The translations under genes were made by a program, and so were the position numbers. A model generated the notes under the pieces. It worked only from the letters and a program-made list of their open reading frames with translations, made no database searches and was not told the origin of the DNA. A stretch of 64,000 nt of DNA from Candidatus Thioglobus sp. (GTDB taxonomy: Bacteria; Pseudomonadota; Gammaproteobacteria; PS1; Pseudothioglobaceae): NCBI GenBank assembly GCA_029936515.1, contig JAPYSK010000003.1:1-64000 (forward strand), written 5' to 3'. Shown in pieces: positions 10,016 to 19,720 of this stretch. The first letter of the stretch is position 1. Each line of letters opens with the position of its first letter.

Positions 10016-10215
10016 ATCCTTTCCTTTATAATAATAATATAAATCATCAATTTCAAATAACAAAAATAATGAATAAAGTTCGTCATTTGTATTTAGATGA
10101 TATAGTGTAGTCCATTTTTGCTTTTTGACAATAATTAATTTAATATATTCCATTCAAGAATTTTAATTCGACCTATTAATATTAATCAAAATAAATTATT
10201 AGTGAAAGTTAATCC

Positions 10216-11574
10216 ATGAAAAACATTGCAAAAAAATTTCTAGATTTACATCCAGAGTTGGAAAAAATTGAGTTTATATATGTAGACTTTAATGGCATAC
10301 CAAGAGGAAAAAACGCCTCACCAAAAACCCTAATAAAAGCATTCGATGGCGGTCTTAGGATGCCTATTTCAAGCTTTGTTCTGGATATCTGGGGTGACAA
10401 TCCTAAAGGAACTGGCTTGATTATGACAGGTGACGGTGATGCAATTTGTAGACCCGTTGCAAGTTCCCTTGCAGTAACGCCATGGAATTCTCGCAATACA
10501 GCTCAATGCTTAGTGAGCACGGAGGACGGTGATGGTAAACCTATTTTTGCCGACCCAAGGCATATACTTAGCAAGGTTCTGGATCGTTTTACTAAGCTAG
10601 GCCTCAAGCCGGTTATAGCTCCAGAGATGGAATTTTATCTTATTGATAATAAGCTTCAAGCTAATGGTCACCCCCAAACTCCCTTAATACCTGGCAGCCA
10701 CAGACGTTACCAGGACGTTCAATTACTCAACTTAAGCGAGATGGATGATTTTGAAGGTTTCTTTACACTCGTTGAAAAGAGCGCTCACTCGTTAGGAATT
10801 CCTGCAGAAACCGCAATCAAGGAATGCGCTCCTGGGCAATTTGAGATCAACCTGCTTCACCATGATGACGCTCTATTAATGGCTGACCAAACATTCTTAC
10901 TGAAACGCCTAATCAAAAATTGCGCTAGACAATTTAATATGAATGCCACTTTCATGGCAAAACCATTTTCTGATGAAGCTGGAAATGGTATGCATGTTCA
11001 TCTAAGTGTTGTCGATAAAGATGGCAATAATGTCTTTACTATGGATAAAAATAAGCAACCTCAGGGTCTCTTTTCTCAATCTATTGCAGGCCTTCTGAAA
11101 ACAACTCCTGACTTTTTATCTTTCTATGCCCCACACTCAAACTCTTATAGACGTCTAGTTCATAACGCTGATCACGCACCAACAACATTGAGCTGGGGTA
11201 ACGAGAATAGGACCGCCCTAATAAGACTGCCAGAAGCTTCCGCTGAAGCGACTAGGCTTGAGTTCCGTGTCGCTAGTGCCGACTCCAACCCCTACTTAGT
11301 ATTTGCATCAGTTCTTGCGAGCGTGTATGCTGGTATACAAGGTAAACTTCCGCTTGATAAAGAAACTATCGGCAATGCCCATGCACAACACCCACCATCA
11401 CTAGGTGTTACATGGAGGGAAGCCGTAGAGAAAACAAGTGTATCATCACTAGTAAAAGATTTTTTTGGAGAACAGTTTCAGCAATGCTATAAATGCGTTA
11501 AAGAGTCAGAAATAAAGAGATTTGAATCAACAATAACAGATTTTGAATATCACTCTTACTTAAGGTGTCTTTGA
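10216..11574 (+). CDS. puuA: Glutamine synthetase family protein, gamma-glutamylputrescine synthetase (PuuA)-like
   Basis: GS catalytic motifs (PEMEFYLID, GQFEINLLHHDDALLMADQ, NGMHVHLSV, NRTALIRLPEA) in a 452-aa PuuA-size protein. Confidence 0.85.
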   Translation: MKNIAKKFLDLHPELEKIEFIYVDFNGIPRGKNASPKTLIKAFDGGLRMPISSFVLDIWGDNPKGTGLIMTGDGDAICRPVASSLAVTPWNSRNTAQCLVSTEDGDGKPIFADPRHILSKVLDRFTKLGLKPVIAPEMEFYLIDNKLQANGHPQTPLIPGSHRRYQDVQLLNLSEMDDFEGFFTLVEKSAHSLGIPAETAIKECAPGQFEINLLHHDDALLMADQTFLLKRLIKNCARQFNMNATFMAKPFSDEAGNGMHVHLSVVDKDGNNVFTMDKNKQPQGLFSQSIAGLLKTTPDFLSFYAPHSNSYRRLVHNADHAPTTLSWGNENRTALIRLPEASAEATRLEFRVASADSNPYLVFASVLASVYAGIQGKLPLDKETIGNAHAQHPPSLGVTWREAVEKTSVSSLVKDFFGEQFQQCYKCVKESEIKRFESTITDFEYHSYLRCL

Positions 11575-11653
11575 TGACAACTTCTGAATCGTGGTTACAA
11601 AAGAGCCTTTTAATTAGCAATAATTAAAAGTTTAATAATAAAGGAGAAAAACG

Positions 11654-12754
11654 ATGAAAAACAAAATAAAATATCTACTCATTGCGAGTGTTCTGACCTG
11701 TTCAGCGCAAATCGCTGTAGCGGCAGCGGAGGAAAAGGTTGTACACGTCCTCAACTGGTCAGACTATATTGACGAACAAGTGTTGACGAATTTTACTGAT
11801 GCAACCGGCATTAAAGTAGTCTATGACGTGTTTGACTCTAATGAAGTATTGGAAGCTAAACTCTTAGCAGGTGGTTCAGGCTATGACGTGGTTGTGCCTT
11901 CAGCAAGTTTCTTAGCTCGTCAGATACAGGCAGGTGTGTTTCAAAAACTTGACAAGTCTAAATTAAGCAATATTGGTAATATGTGGGATGATGTTGAAGA
12001 ACGTGTTGCCCAGTTTGGCCCACTGAATGACTACTCTGTCAACTGGCACTGGGGTACAACAGGAATTGGTTACAACGAAGGCATGATCAACGAAAGAATG
12101 GAGAATGCGCCAACAGATTCTCTGGCGATGATCTTCGACCCAGACGTTGTATCTAAATTCGCTGATTGTGGTGTTCATTTTTTGAATGCGCCAACAGAAA
12201 TCATTCCTGCGGCTTTGTTATATATTGGTGAAGATCCAAAATCAACAGATACCGAAGTTATCAAAAAAGCAGAAGGCGTTCTTGCCAAAGTTCGTCCATA
12301 TATTCAGAAATTCCATTCATCGCAATATATTGATTCACTTGCCAATGGTGATATCTGTTTAGTTGTTGGTTGGTCAGGCGATATCTTTATGGCTCAATAT
12401 GCAGCCTGGGATGCTGAGAATGATGTTGAAATTGTTTATGCAATCCCTAAAGAAGGTGCAGTCATTTGGTTCGACCAATTGGCTATTCCTAAGGACGCTC
12501 CACATCCTGATAATGCCCATGAATTTATCAACTTTATAATGATTCCTGAGCAGATTGCAATAGCAACTAACTACGTTTGGTATGCCAATGGTAATTTAGC
12601 TTCTCAGGCATTTTTAGATGAAGAGCTTCTTAATGATCCAGCAGTTTACCCAACACCTGAAGTTCTTGAAGGTTTGTATACTGTACCAACATACGATGCT
12701 GCAACACAACGTGTTCTGACACGTACTTGGACTAAGATTACAACAGGATACTAA
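11654..12754 (+). CDS. potF: Polyamine ABC transporter periplasmic substrate-binding protein (PotF/SpuD-like)
   Basis: Signal peptide; VLNWSDYID, TGIKVVYDVFDSNEVLEAKLLAGGSGYDVVVPS, VVGWSGDIF, WFDQLAIP. Confidence 0.93.
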   Translation: MKNKIKYLLIASVLTCSAQIAVAAAEEKVVHVLNWSDYIDEQVLTNFTDATGIKVVYDVFDSNEVLEAKLLAGGSGYDVVVPSASFLARQIQAGVFQKLDKSKLSNIGNMWDDVEERVAQFGPLNDYSVNWHWGTTGIGYNEGMINERMENAPTDSLAMIFDPDVVSKFADCGVHFLNAPTEIIPAALLYIGEDPKSTDTEVIKKAEGVLAKVRPYIQKFHSSQYIDSLANGDICLVVGWSGDIFMAQYAAWDAENDVEIVYAIPKEGAVIWFDQLAIPKDAPHPDNAHEFINFIMIPEQIAIATNYVWYANGNLASQAFLDEELLNDPAVYPTPEVLEGLYTVPTYDAATQRVLTRTWTKITTGY

Positions 12755-12770
12755 AACTGCGCTATCATTA

Positions 12771-12806
12771 CCTCCATGGTTTTTTACCATGGAGGTATTT
12801 TTTTTT
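12771..12806 (+). terminator. Intrinsic terminator/attenuator between potF and potG
   Basis: CCTCCATGG-TTTTTTA-CCATGGAGG perfect 9-bp stem followed by TATTTTTTTTT. Confidence 0.85.
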
Positions 12807-12818
12807 ATGTTATAGGTT

Positions 12819-13949
12819 ATGACAGAGACTACTACAACTGAACCGTGGCTGGATTCAAACCAGAAACCCTACATTCAAATAGAAAACGTTACAAAAAAAT
12901 TTGGCGACTTTACGGCCATAGATAATTTATCCTTAGATATATATAAAAATGAGTTCTTCTCATTGTTAGGACCTTCGGGATGTGGAAAAACAACACTACT
13001 TCGAATGCTAGCTGGGTTTGAAAGATTTACCGAAGGTAGAGTTCTTGTTGATGGTGAAGATATCACTGAAATCCCACCCCATCTAAGACCTATCAATATG
13101 ATGTTTCAGTCATATGCACTGTTCCCACATATGACTGTTGAAAAGAATATCGCTTTTGGTTTAAAGCAAGACAAAATGCCAGAAAATCTCATCAATCAAA
13201 GAGTTGAAGAGATGCTTGAATTAGTTGAACTTACTGATTTTGCCAAACGCAAACCTAGCCAACTTTCTGGCGGTCAAAGTCAACGCGTTGCGCTCGCAAG
13301 GAGTTTAGCTAAACAACCCAAGTTGTTGCTTTTGGATGAACCGTTAGGAGCACTTGATAAGCGCCTGAGAGAACAAACCCAGTTCGAGTTAATGGACATT
13401 CAGGAAAAATTAGAAGTAACCTTTGTTATTGTCACCCATGACCAAGAAGAGGCAATGACTGTTTCTAGTAGGATTGGTGTAATGGATTCAGGGAAGTTAA
13501 TCCAAGTTGCCACACCTACACAGATTTACGAAGCACCTATAAACAGAGAGGTGGCAGACTTTATTGGTGACGTTAATATCTTTAAAGGTGTCTACAAGGG
13601 TCAAGACGAAAAGGGAACTCAATTACTCTCTGAAGATTCAAAGTCGATTATCTATGCAACTCAAAAAGTTGATGTGCCAGTTGGTAATAGAATATGGTTT
13701 GCACTAAGACCAGAAAAACTTGAAATAACAAAAAAATTACCAGAAGTTGATTGCAATATTTTGAAAGGCAAAATTGAAGATATCGGCTATGGAGGTAGTT
13801 TTTCAACCTATCACGTTAAACTCGAAAACGGTAGGCAACTTACCGCCATTCGTGCTAACCGTGAACGAACCGCTGAGCACCATTTAACCTGGGGAGATGA
13901 GGTTTATCTTCATTGGGCCCCCCATTCCGCTGTTGTTTTACTTTCTTAG
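12819..13949 (+). CDS. potG: Polyamine ABC transporter ATP-binding protein (PotG/PotA)
   Basis: Walker A GPSGCGKTTLLRM, signature LSGGQSQRVALARSL, Walker B LLLLDEPLGALD, TOBE C-terminus. Confidence 0.92.
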   Translation: MTETTTTEPWLDSNQKPYIQIENVTKKFGDFTAIDNLSLDIYKNEFFSLLGPSGCGKTTLLRMLAGFERFTEGRVLVDGEDITEIPPHLRPINMMFQSYALFPHMTVEKNIAFGLKQDKMPENLINQRVEEMLELVELTDFAKRKPSQLSGGQSQRVALARSLAKQPKLLLLDEPLGALDKRLREQTQFELMDIQEKLEVTFVIVTHDQEEAMTVSSRIGVMDSGKLIQVATPTQIYEAPINREVADFIGDVNIFKGVYKGQDEKGTQLLSEDSKSIIYATQKVDVPVGNRIWFALRPEKLEITKKLPEVDCNILKGKIEDIGYGGSFSTYHVKLENGRQLTAIRANRERTAEHHLTWGDEVYLHWAPHSAVVLLS

Positions 13950-13955
13950 TTTTTT

Positions 13956-14873
13956 ATGAATATAAAAGAAATACAAATCCCAACCTTTCTGAAACGCATT
14001 TTTAACGGAAGAAACACCGTGATCTCAATTCCATACTTGTGGTTACTTTTTCTGTTTTTATTTCCATTTATTATCGTCCTTAAGATAAGTTTTGCTCAGC
14101 CCGTCCTCGCAATGCCTCCTTATACAGATCTTCTTAAGTGGGGTGAGTCGTGGTGGCCGACAATTCAGGCTAGCTTTGACAGTTATCTTTTTCTTTTTAG
14201 TGACTCACTCTATATCCATGCCTATCTTTCTAGCCTAAAAATTGCAATCATTTCAACAATACTAACTTTAATAATTGGCTATTCAATTGCCTACAGCGTA
14301 GCAAAAGCGCCCACTCAATGGAGAGCTATATTGTTGATGCTGATTATTCTTCCGTTCTGGACCTCCTTCCTCATAAGAGTTTATGCATGGATTGGAATCT
14401 TAAAGACTGAAGGATTATTAAACTTAGCATTAACGACTATTGGAATTATCGATAAGCCTCTTATTATTATGAATACTGATCTCGCAGTCTATATCGGTAT
14501 TGTCTATTCCTATCTTCCCTTCATGATTTTGCCTCTGTATGCAAACTTAGAAAAAATGGATATGAGTTTATTAGAGGCCGCCGCTGACCTTGGTTGTCGT
14601 CCCTTAAAAACCTTTTGGACAGTGACTATACCTTTATCTCTTCCTGGAATATTAGCAGGCTGTTTTCTAGTCTTTATTCCGGTAATGGGTGAGTTTGTTA
14701 TCCCAGATTTACTTGGTGGCTCAGAAACCCTTATGATTGGCAAAGTTCTTTGGGGTGAATTCTTCTATAACAGAGACTGGCCAGTAGCTTCGGCAGTTGC
14801 TATCATATTGCTAGCAATCCTAGTGGTGCCAATTATGTTCTATCAAAAATCACAAGAAAAGGCAATATCATGA
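13956..14873 (+). CDS. potH: Polyamine ABC transporter permease (PotH/PotB)
   Basis: BPD permease EAA motif (LLEAAADLGCRPLKTFWTVTIPLSLPG), six-TM profile, operon position. Confidence 0.92.
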   Translation: MNIKEIQIPTFLKRIFNGRNTVISIPYLWLLFLFLFPFIIVLKISFAQPVLAMPPYTDLLKWGESWWPTIQASFDSYLFLFSDSLYIHAYLSSLKIAIISTILTLIIGYSIAYSVAKAPTQWRAILLMLIILPFWTSFLIRVYAWIGILKTEGLLNLALTTIGIIDKPLIIMNTDLAVYIGIVYSYLPFMILPLYANLEKMDMSLLEAAADLGCRPLKTFWTVTIPLSLPGILAGCFLVFIPVMGEFVIPDLLGGSETLMIGKVLWGEFFYNRDWPVASAVAIILLAILVVPIMFYQKSQEKAIS

Positions 14874-15655
14874 AAAAATTTGGTAACTTCAATATCGTTG
14901 CCTTAGTCGTAGGATTTTCATTTCTGTATATTCCTATCATTCTACTAATATTATTTAGCTTTAATGAATCAAGATTGGTGACTGTTTGGGGTGGTTTTTC
15001 AACAAAATGGTACGTTGAGCTGATGCAGAACCAAGGCATAAAAGATGCCGCCTGGGTTACCATTAAGGTTGCTTTTATTTCCTCTACAGTAGCGACAGCC
15101 CTTGGCACTATAGCCGGCCTTGTTATGACACGTTTTGGAAACTTTAGAGGAAGAACACTTTTCTCAGGAATGATCTATGCACCTATGGTAATGCCAGAAG
15201 TAATCATTGGTTTGTCTATCTTGCTTATGTTTGTGACCTTGGCAATTGACAGAGGTATGCTTACTGTGACACTCGCCCATATAACCTTCTCAATGTGCTA
15301 TGTCGCAGTGATTATTCAGTCAAGAATGTCAAGTTATGATGACAGTATTACTGAAGCCGCTCTCGACTTAGGGTGTACACCTTTTCACACCTTTCGACTA
15401 ATCACTCTGCCTATTATTATGCCGGCAGTGGTTTCTGGGTGGTTATTATCATTTACCCTGTCTCTTGATGATTTGGTCATCGCAAGCTTTGCCTCAGGAC
15501 CTGGTGCTACAACGCTTCCAATGAAAATATATTCAATGGTTAGACTCGGTGTAACACCGGAAATAAATGCCGTCTCAACTATCTTAGTTGGACTTGTTAC
15601 ACTTGGAGTAATCACCGCTTCAATCATTGGCAGGAGACAAAAAAACACTAATTAA
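14870..15655 (+). CDS. potI: Polyamine ABC transporter permease (PotI/PotC)
   Basis: EAA motif (ITEAALDLGCTPFHTFRLITLPIIMP); 4-nt overlap with potH. Confidence 0.92.
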   Translation: MKKFGNFNIVALVVGFSFLYIPIILLILFSFNESRLVTVWGGFSTKWYVELMQNQGIKDAAWVTIKVAFISSTVATALGTIAGLVMTRFGNFRGRTLFSGMIYAPMVMPEVIIGLSILLMFVTLAIDRGMLTVTLAHITFSMCYVAVIIQSRMSSYDDSITEAALDLGCTPFHTFRLITLPIIMPAVVSGWLLSFTLSLDDLVIASFASGPGATTLPMKIYSMVRLGVTPEINAVSTILVGLVTLGVITASIIGRRQKNTN

Positions 15656-15739
15656 AGTCTCACAAACTTAAGAATACACAACTCAATAGACTATTATAAT
15701 TAGCCTCTTAAAATATCAATCTAGAAATAAGGATAAATT

Positions 15740-17194
15740 ATGCTCAAAAATACTAAACTTCTAAAAGCGCATGGCTACATCAATGGTGAGTGGGTTGGCG
15801 ATAACACTGAATCTCGCTTTGAAGTTACTAACGCTTATACAAATGAAGTAATCAGTACGCTTCCTGAAATGGGCAAAAAAGAAACCAATGATGCCATAGA
15901 AGCAGCCAATATTGCTTGGCCAAATTGGCGAAGTAAAACCGCAAAAGAAAGATCAGTAATCTTAAAAAAATGGTTTGATTTAATTATGGAAAATCAAGAA
16001 GATTTAGCTATATTAATGACAGCAGAACAAGGAAAACCAATCGCAGAAGCTAGAGGCGAAGTAGCATATGGCGCATCATTTATAGAATGGTTTGCAGAGG
16101 AAGGCAAACGAACGTATGGCGACGTAATTCCAACCCCTTCAAATGACCGTAGAATAATAGTGATTAAGCAACCAATAGGAGTTGTAGCTTCAATTACACC
16201 TTGGAACTTTCCGATTGCTATGATTACAAGAAAATGTGCACCTGCACTTGCAGCTGGCTGTCCAGTTGTAATCAAGCCTGCTTCAGAAACCCCTCTTTCA
16301 GCTCTAGCAATTGCTGAGCTAGCAGACCAAGCAGGCATCCCCAAGGGGATTCTCAATGTTGTAGTTGGAACTCACTCTAGCGAGATCGGATTAGCATTAA
16401 CTGACAGTAAAATTGTGCGTAAACTTTCTTTTACTGGCTCAACTGCTGTTGGCAAAATTCTTACTCGTAATTGTGCTGACACAATGAAAAAGGTCTCTAT
16501 GGAACTTGGAGGAAATGCTCCGTTTATTGTTTTTGATGATGCGGACCTAGATTCTGCAGTTTCAGGTGCGCTGATATCAAAATTTAGAAATACCGGGCAA
16601 ACATGCGTTTGTAGTAATCGTATCCTTGTTCAGGAAGGAATTTATGATGAGTTTGTCACTAGGCTTGCTGATTCTGTGAAAACACTTAATGTTGGAAATG
16701 GCATGGAAGATGGCATTAATCAAGGCCCGTTAATCAGTCAAAAAGCACTCGATAAAGTTAAGGACCATATTTCTGATGCGGTAGATAGAGGTGCTGTAAT
16801 TGTTGCTGGTGGAAAACCTCATCAGAGTGGCGGAACAATGTTTGAGCCAACCGTTATTAGTAATGTAGATAGCTCAATGAAGGTAGCATCAGAAGAAACG
16901 TTTGGGCCACTTGCGCCTATCTTTAAGTTCTCTACTGAACAAGAGGCAATTGATATGGCAAATGATACTGAATTTGGACTTGCCTCATACTTCTACACAA
17001 GCAATGTGAATCGAATATGGCGGGTTTCAGAGGCTTTAGAATATGGAATGGTAGGAGTAAATGAGGGCGTTATATCAAATGAAGTTGCACCTTTTGGAGG
17101 TGTCAAGGAGTCTGGCTTAGGACGAGAAGGTTCGCACTACGGAATTGACGATTTCCTTGAGCTTAAGTATATATGTATGGGTGGCTTAAAGTAA
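15740..17194 (+). CDS. gabD: NAD(P)-dependent succinate/glutarate-semialdehyde dehydrogenase
   Basis: ALDH motifs ITPWNFPIAMITRK, FTGSTAVGK, MELGGNAPFIVFDDAD, GQTCVCSNR; GabD/DavD-like length and N-terminus. Confidence 0.9.
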   Translation: MLKNTKLLKAHGYINGEWVGDNTESRFEVTNAYTNEVISTLPEMGKKETNDAIEAANIAWPNWRSKTAKERSVILKKWFDLIMENQEDLAILMTAEQGKPIAEARGEVAYGASFIEWFAEEGKRTYGDVIPTPSNDRRIIVIKQPIGVVASITPWNFPIAMITRKCAPALAAGCPVVIKPASETPLSALAIAELADQAGIPKGILNVVVGTHSSEIGLALTDSKIVRKLSFTGSTAVGKILTRNCADTMKKVSMELGGNAPFIVFDDADLDSAVSGALISKFRNTGQTCVCSNRILVQEGIYDEFVTRLADSVKTLNVGNGMEDGINQGPLISQKALDKVKDHISDAVDRGAVIVAGGKPHQSGGTMFEPTVISNVDSSMKVASEETFGPLAPIFKFSTEQEAIDMANDTEFGLASYFYTSNVNRIWRVSEALEYGMVGVNEGVISNEVAPFGGVKESGLGREGSHYGIDDFLELKYICMGGLK

Positions 17195-17318
17195 TATTAC
17201 ATATTGTATTTATAGTTAATAAAACTCAACAACCCTAATAACATTTTTAAATAGCATTTGTAGTGAGTCTTTTTCACTGATTGGTATAATGACGCATTCG
17301 AATTTATAAAATACAATA

Positions 17319-18596
17319 ATGAAAGTTGGAATTCTTGGTCTAGGCACTGTTGGCGGTGGTGTTGTTAATGTATTACAAAAAAATAGTGCTTCTATAGAGA
17401 GACGCACTGGTGTCAAAATTGAAGTTATTTTAGCTGGCGTTCGAGATGTCACTCAAAAACGTATCTGCGACACCTCAAATATTAAACTAACTGAAGACCC
17501 ATTTGAAGTTGTTAATCACCCTGATATCGATGTAGTTTTAGAGCTCATTGGTGGTACAGGACTGACAAAAAAGTTAGTTGAAACGGCTATTAATAATGGC
17601 AAGCATGTTATTACCGCCAATAAAGCACTCATTGCTAATCACGGCAACGAATTAATTAAGCTCGCTAATAAAAAACAAGTTCGACTCCTATTTGAAGCAT
17701 CTGTCGCTGGTGGAATTCCTATCATTAAGTCACTAGAGCAAGGCCTTAGTGCAAATAATATTGAATCGCTCGCTGGAATTATAAATGGTACAAGTAACTT
17801 TATCCTTACTGACATGAAAGAGAAAGGCAGGGATTTTGATGATGCACTTAAGGAGGCTCAAGCATTAGGCTATGCTGAAGAGGACCCAACTTTTGATATA
17901 GAAGGTATTGATGCGGCTCATAAGCTTTCTATCCTTGCTGCAATTGCTTTTGGTACTGAGCTTCAATTCAATCAAGTTTATACCAAAGGCATTAGTGGAA
18001 TTACAACTGAGGACATCCTTCATGCTACAGAGTTAGGCTATACAATTAAACACCTTGGTATTACAAAAAGAACAGGCAATGGCATTGAATTACGAGTGCA
18101 CCCTACTCTTGTGTCAAACAAACAATTAATAGCGCAAGTAGATGGCGTCATGAATGCTGTCATGGTTAAAAGTAATGCCCTAGGAATTAGTCTATATTAT
18201 GGAGCAGGAGCAGGAGATGAAGCAACAGCATCTGCAGTTATTGCTGACCTAAACGATATCATTAATAACCAAACAAGTAACCACATATTGGGCTGGAAAT
18301 CACAGCAAAAGCTTGCAGTCATTGATAATGATGAAATACATAGTGAATTTTTCTTGAGGCTTATAGTTAGTGATATAAAAGGGGTTCTCGCAAAAGTTAC
18401 AGGAATATTTAATGACCATAATGTTAGTATTGAAGCGCTTATCCAAAAACAAGTCGATGAAAATAAAAATGCTCACATCGCCATTACAACTGACAAGGTT
18501 AGCACTAAAGCCATTATGAGTATTAAAGCTGCAATTGAGGCTAGCGACTTCAACCAATCGGAAGTACAAATTATTCATATTGAATTACTAGACTAA
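17319..18596 (+). CDS. hom: Homoserine dehydrogenase with C-terminal ACT domain
   Basis: GLGTVGGGVVNVL, GIINGTSNFILTDM, AEEDPTFDIEGIDAAHKLSILA, ACT domain. Confidence 0.95.
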   Translation: MKVGILGLGTVGGGVVNVLQKNSASIERRTGVKIEVILAGVRDVTQKRICDTSNIKLTEDPFEVVNHPDIDVVLELIGGTGLTKKLVETAINNGKHVITANKALIANHGNELIKLANKKQVRLLFEASVAGGIPIIKSLEQGLSANNIESLAGIINGTSNFILTDMKEKGRDFDDALKEAQALGYAEEDPTFDIEGIDAAHKLSILAAIAFGTELQFNQVYTKGISGITTEDILHATELGYTIKHLGITKRTGNGIELRVHPTLVSNKQLIAQVDGVMNAVMVKSNALGISLYYGAGAGDEATASAVIADLNDIINNQTSNHILGWKSQQKLAVIDNDEIHSEFFLRLIVSDIKGVLAKVTGIFNDHNVSIEALIQKQVDENKNAHIAITTDKVSTKAIMSIKAAIEASDFNQSEVQIIHIELLD

Positions 18597-18612
18597 CTTA
18601 CAAGATATTAAT

Positions 18613-19680
18613 ATGAGATATACTGGATTAATTGAAAAGTATAGGGACACACTACCTGTCAGTGATGACACTCTTATCATAAGCCTTGGTGAGGGAAACA
18701 CACCGCTGATTAAGCTTGAAAATATTCTGTGCGAAATGGGCACTCATGTTGAACTATACATTAAGTATGAAGGTTTAAATCCTACAGGATCGTTTAAAGA
18801 CCGTGGCATGACTATGGCAGTTACAAAGGCTGTAGAAAGTGGCTCTAGAGCAATTATTTGTGCATCTACTGGAAACACTTCAGCTGCTGCAGCCGCCTAT
18901 GCTGCAAGAGCAGGAATCAAAGCATTTGTTCTCATTCCGGAAGGCAAAATTGCACTAGGAAAATTAGCTCAAGCAATGATTCATGGATCAACTATTATTC
19001 AAATTAAGGGGAACTTCGATGATGGCATGCAGCTTGTCAAAGATGTTGCTGAGTTTGCACCAGTTTCAATTGTAAACTCTATCAATCCTTATCGCCTTCA
19101 AGGTCAAAAAACTGCTGCATTTGAAATTATTGAAGAATTAGGTTATGCGCCAAATTACCACTGCCTTCCAGTTGGTAATGCGGGAAATATTACCGCTCAC
19201 TGGATGGGTTATACTGAGTATCACGAGATGGGGAAATCAGATTCAACCCCTATAATGCTTGGTTATCAAGCTGAAGGTGCAGCTCCATTTGTTAAAGGAG
19301 CAAGAGTTGATAATCCAGAAACAATTGCCACTGCAATAAGAATTGGAAATCCTCAGAGTTGGGATCAGGCGTTAAAACTCAGCAAAGATTCAAATGGCTG
19401 GTTTGACTGTTTCTCAGATAAGGAAATTTTAGCTACTCAAAAAATGCTAACTGAAAAAGAAGGAATCTTTTGTGAACCTGCATCAGCGATATCAGTTGCA
19501 GGCGCTTTGAGGGATATAAAATCAGGTAAAATTCCTGATGGTTCCAGCGTTGTATGTACACTTACAGGCCATGGACTTAAAGATCCAGACACTGCAATCG
19601 CTCAATGCGATCAGAGTGCAATGATTAATGTCAATCCAACGCTGAATGAAGTTAAAAAAGCCATATTAGACCACATGTAG
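18613..19680 (+). CDS. thrC: Threonine synthase
   Basis: PLP Lys motif PTGSFKDRGMTMAV; follows hom. Confidence 0.95.
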   Translation: MRYTGLIEKYRDTLPVSDDTLIISLGEGNTPLIKLENILCEMGTHVELYIKYEGLNPTGSFKDRGMTMAVTKAVESGSRAIICASTGNTSAAAAAYAARAGIKAFVLIPEGKIALGKLAQAMIHGSTIIQIKGNFDDGMQLVKDVAEFAPVSIVNSINPYRLQGQKTAAFEIIEELGYAPNYHCLPVGNAGNITAHWMGYTEYHEMGKSDSTPIMLGYQAEGAAPFVKGARVDNPETIATAIRIGNPQSWDQALKLSKDSNGWFDCFSDKEILATQKMLTEKEGIFCEPASAISVAGALRDIKSGKIPDGSSVVCTLTGHGLKDPDTAIAQCDQSAMINVNPTLNEVKKAILDHM

Positions 19681-19720
19681 TTCTAGTAGGCTCTGAGTTT
19701 ATGATAAAAACCATCTATTT

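Noticed and set aside
15994-16356. 120-aa ORF antisense to gabD
   Set aside because: Shadow of a strongly conserved ALDH coding frame; no independent support.
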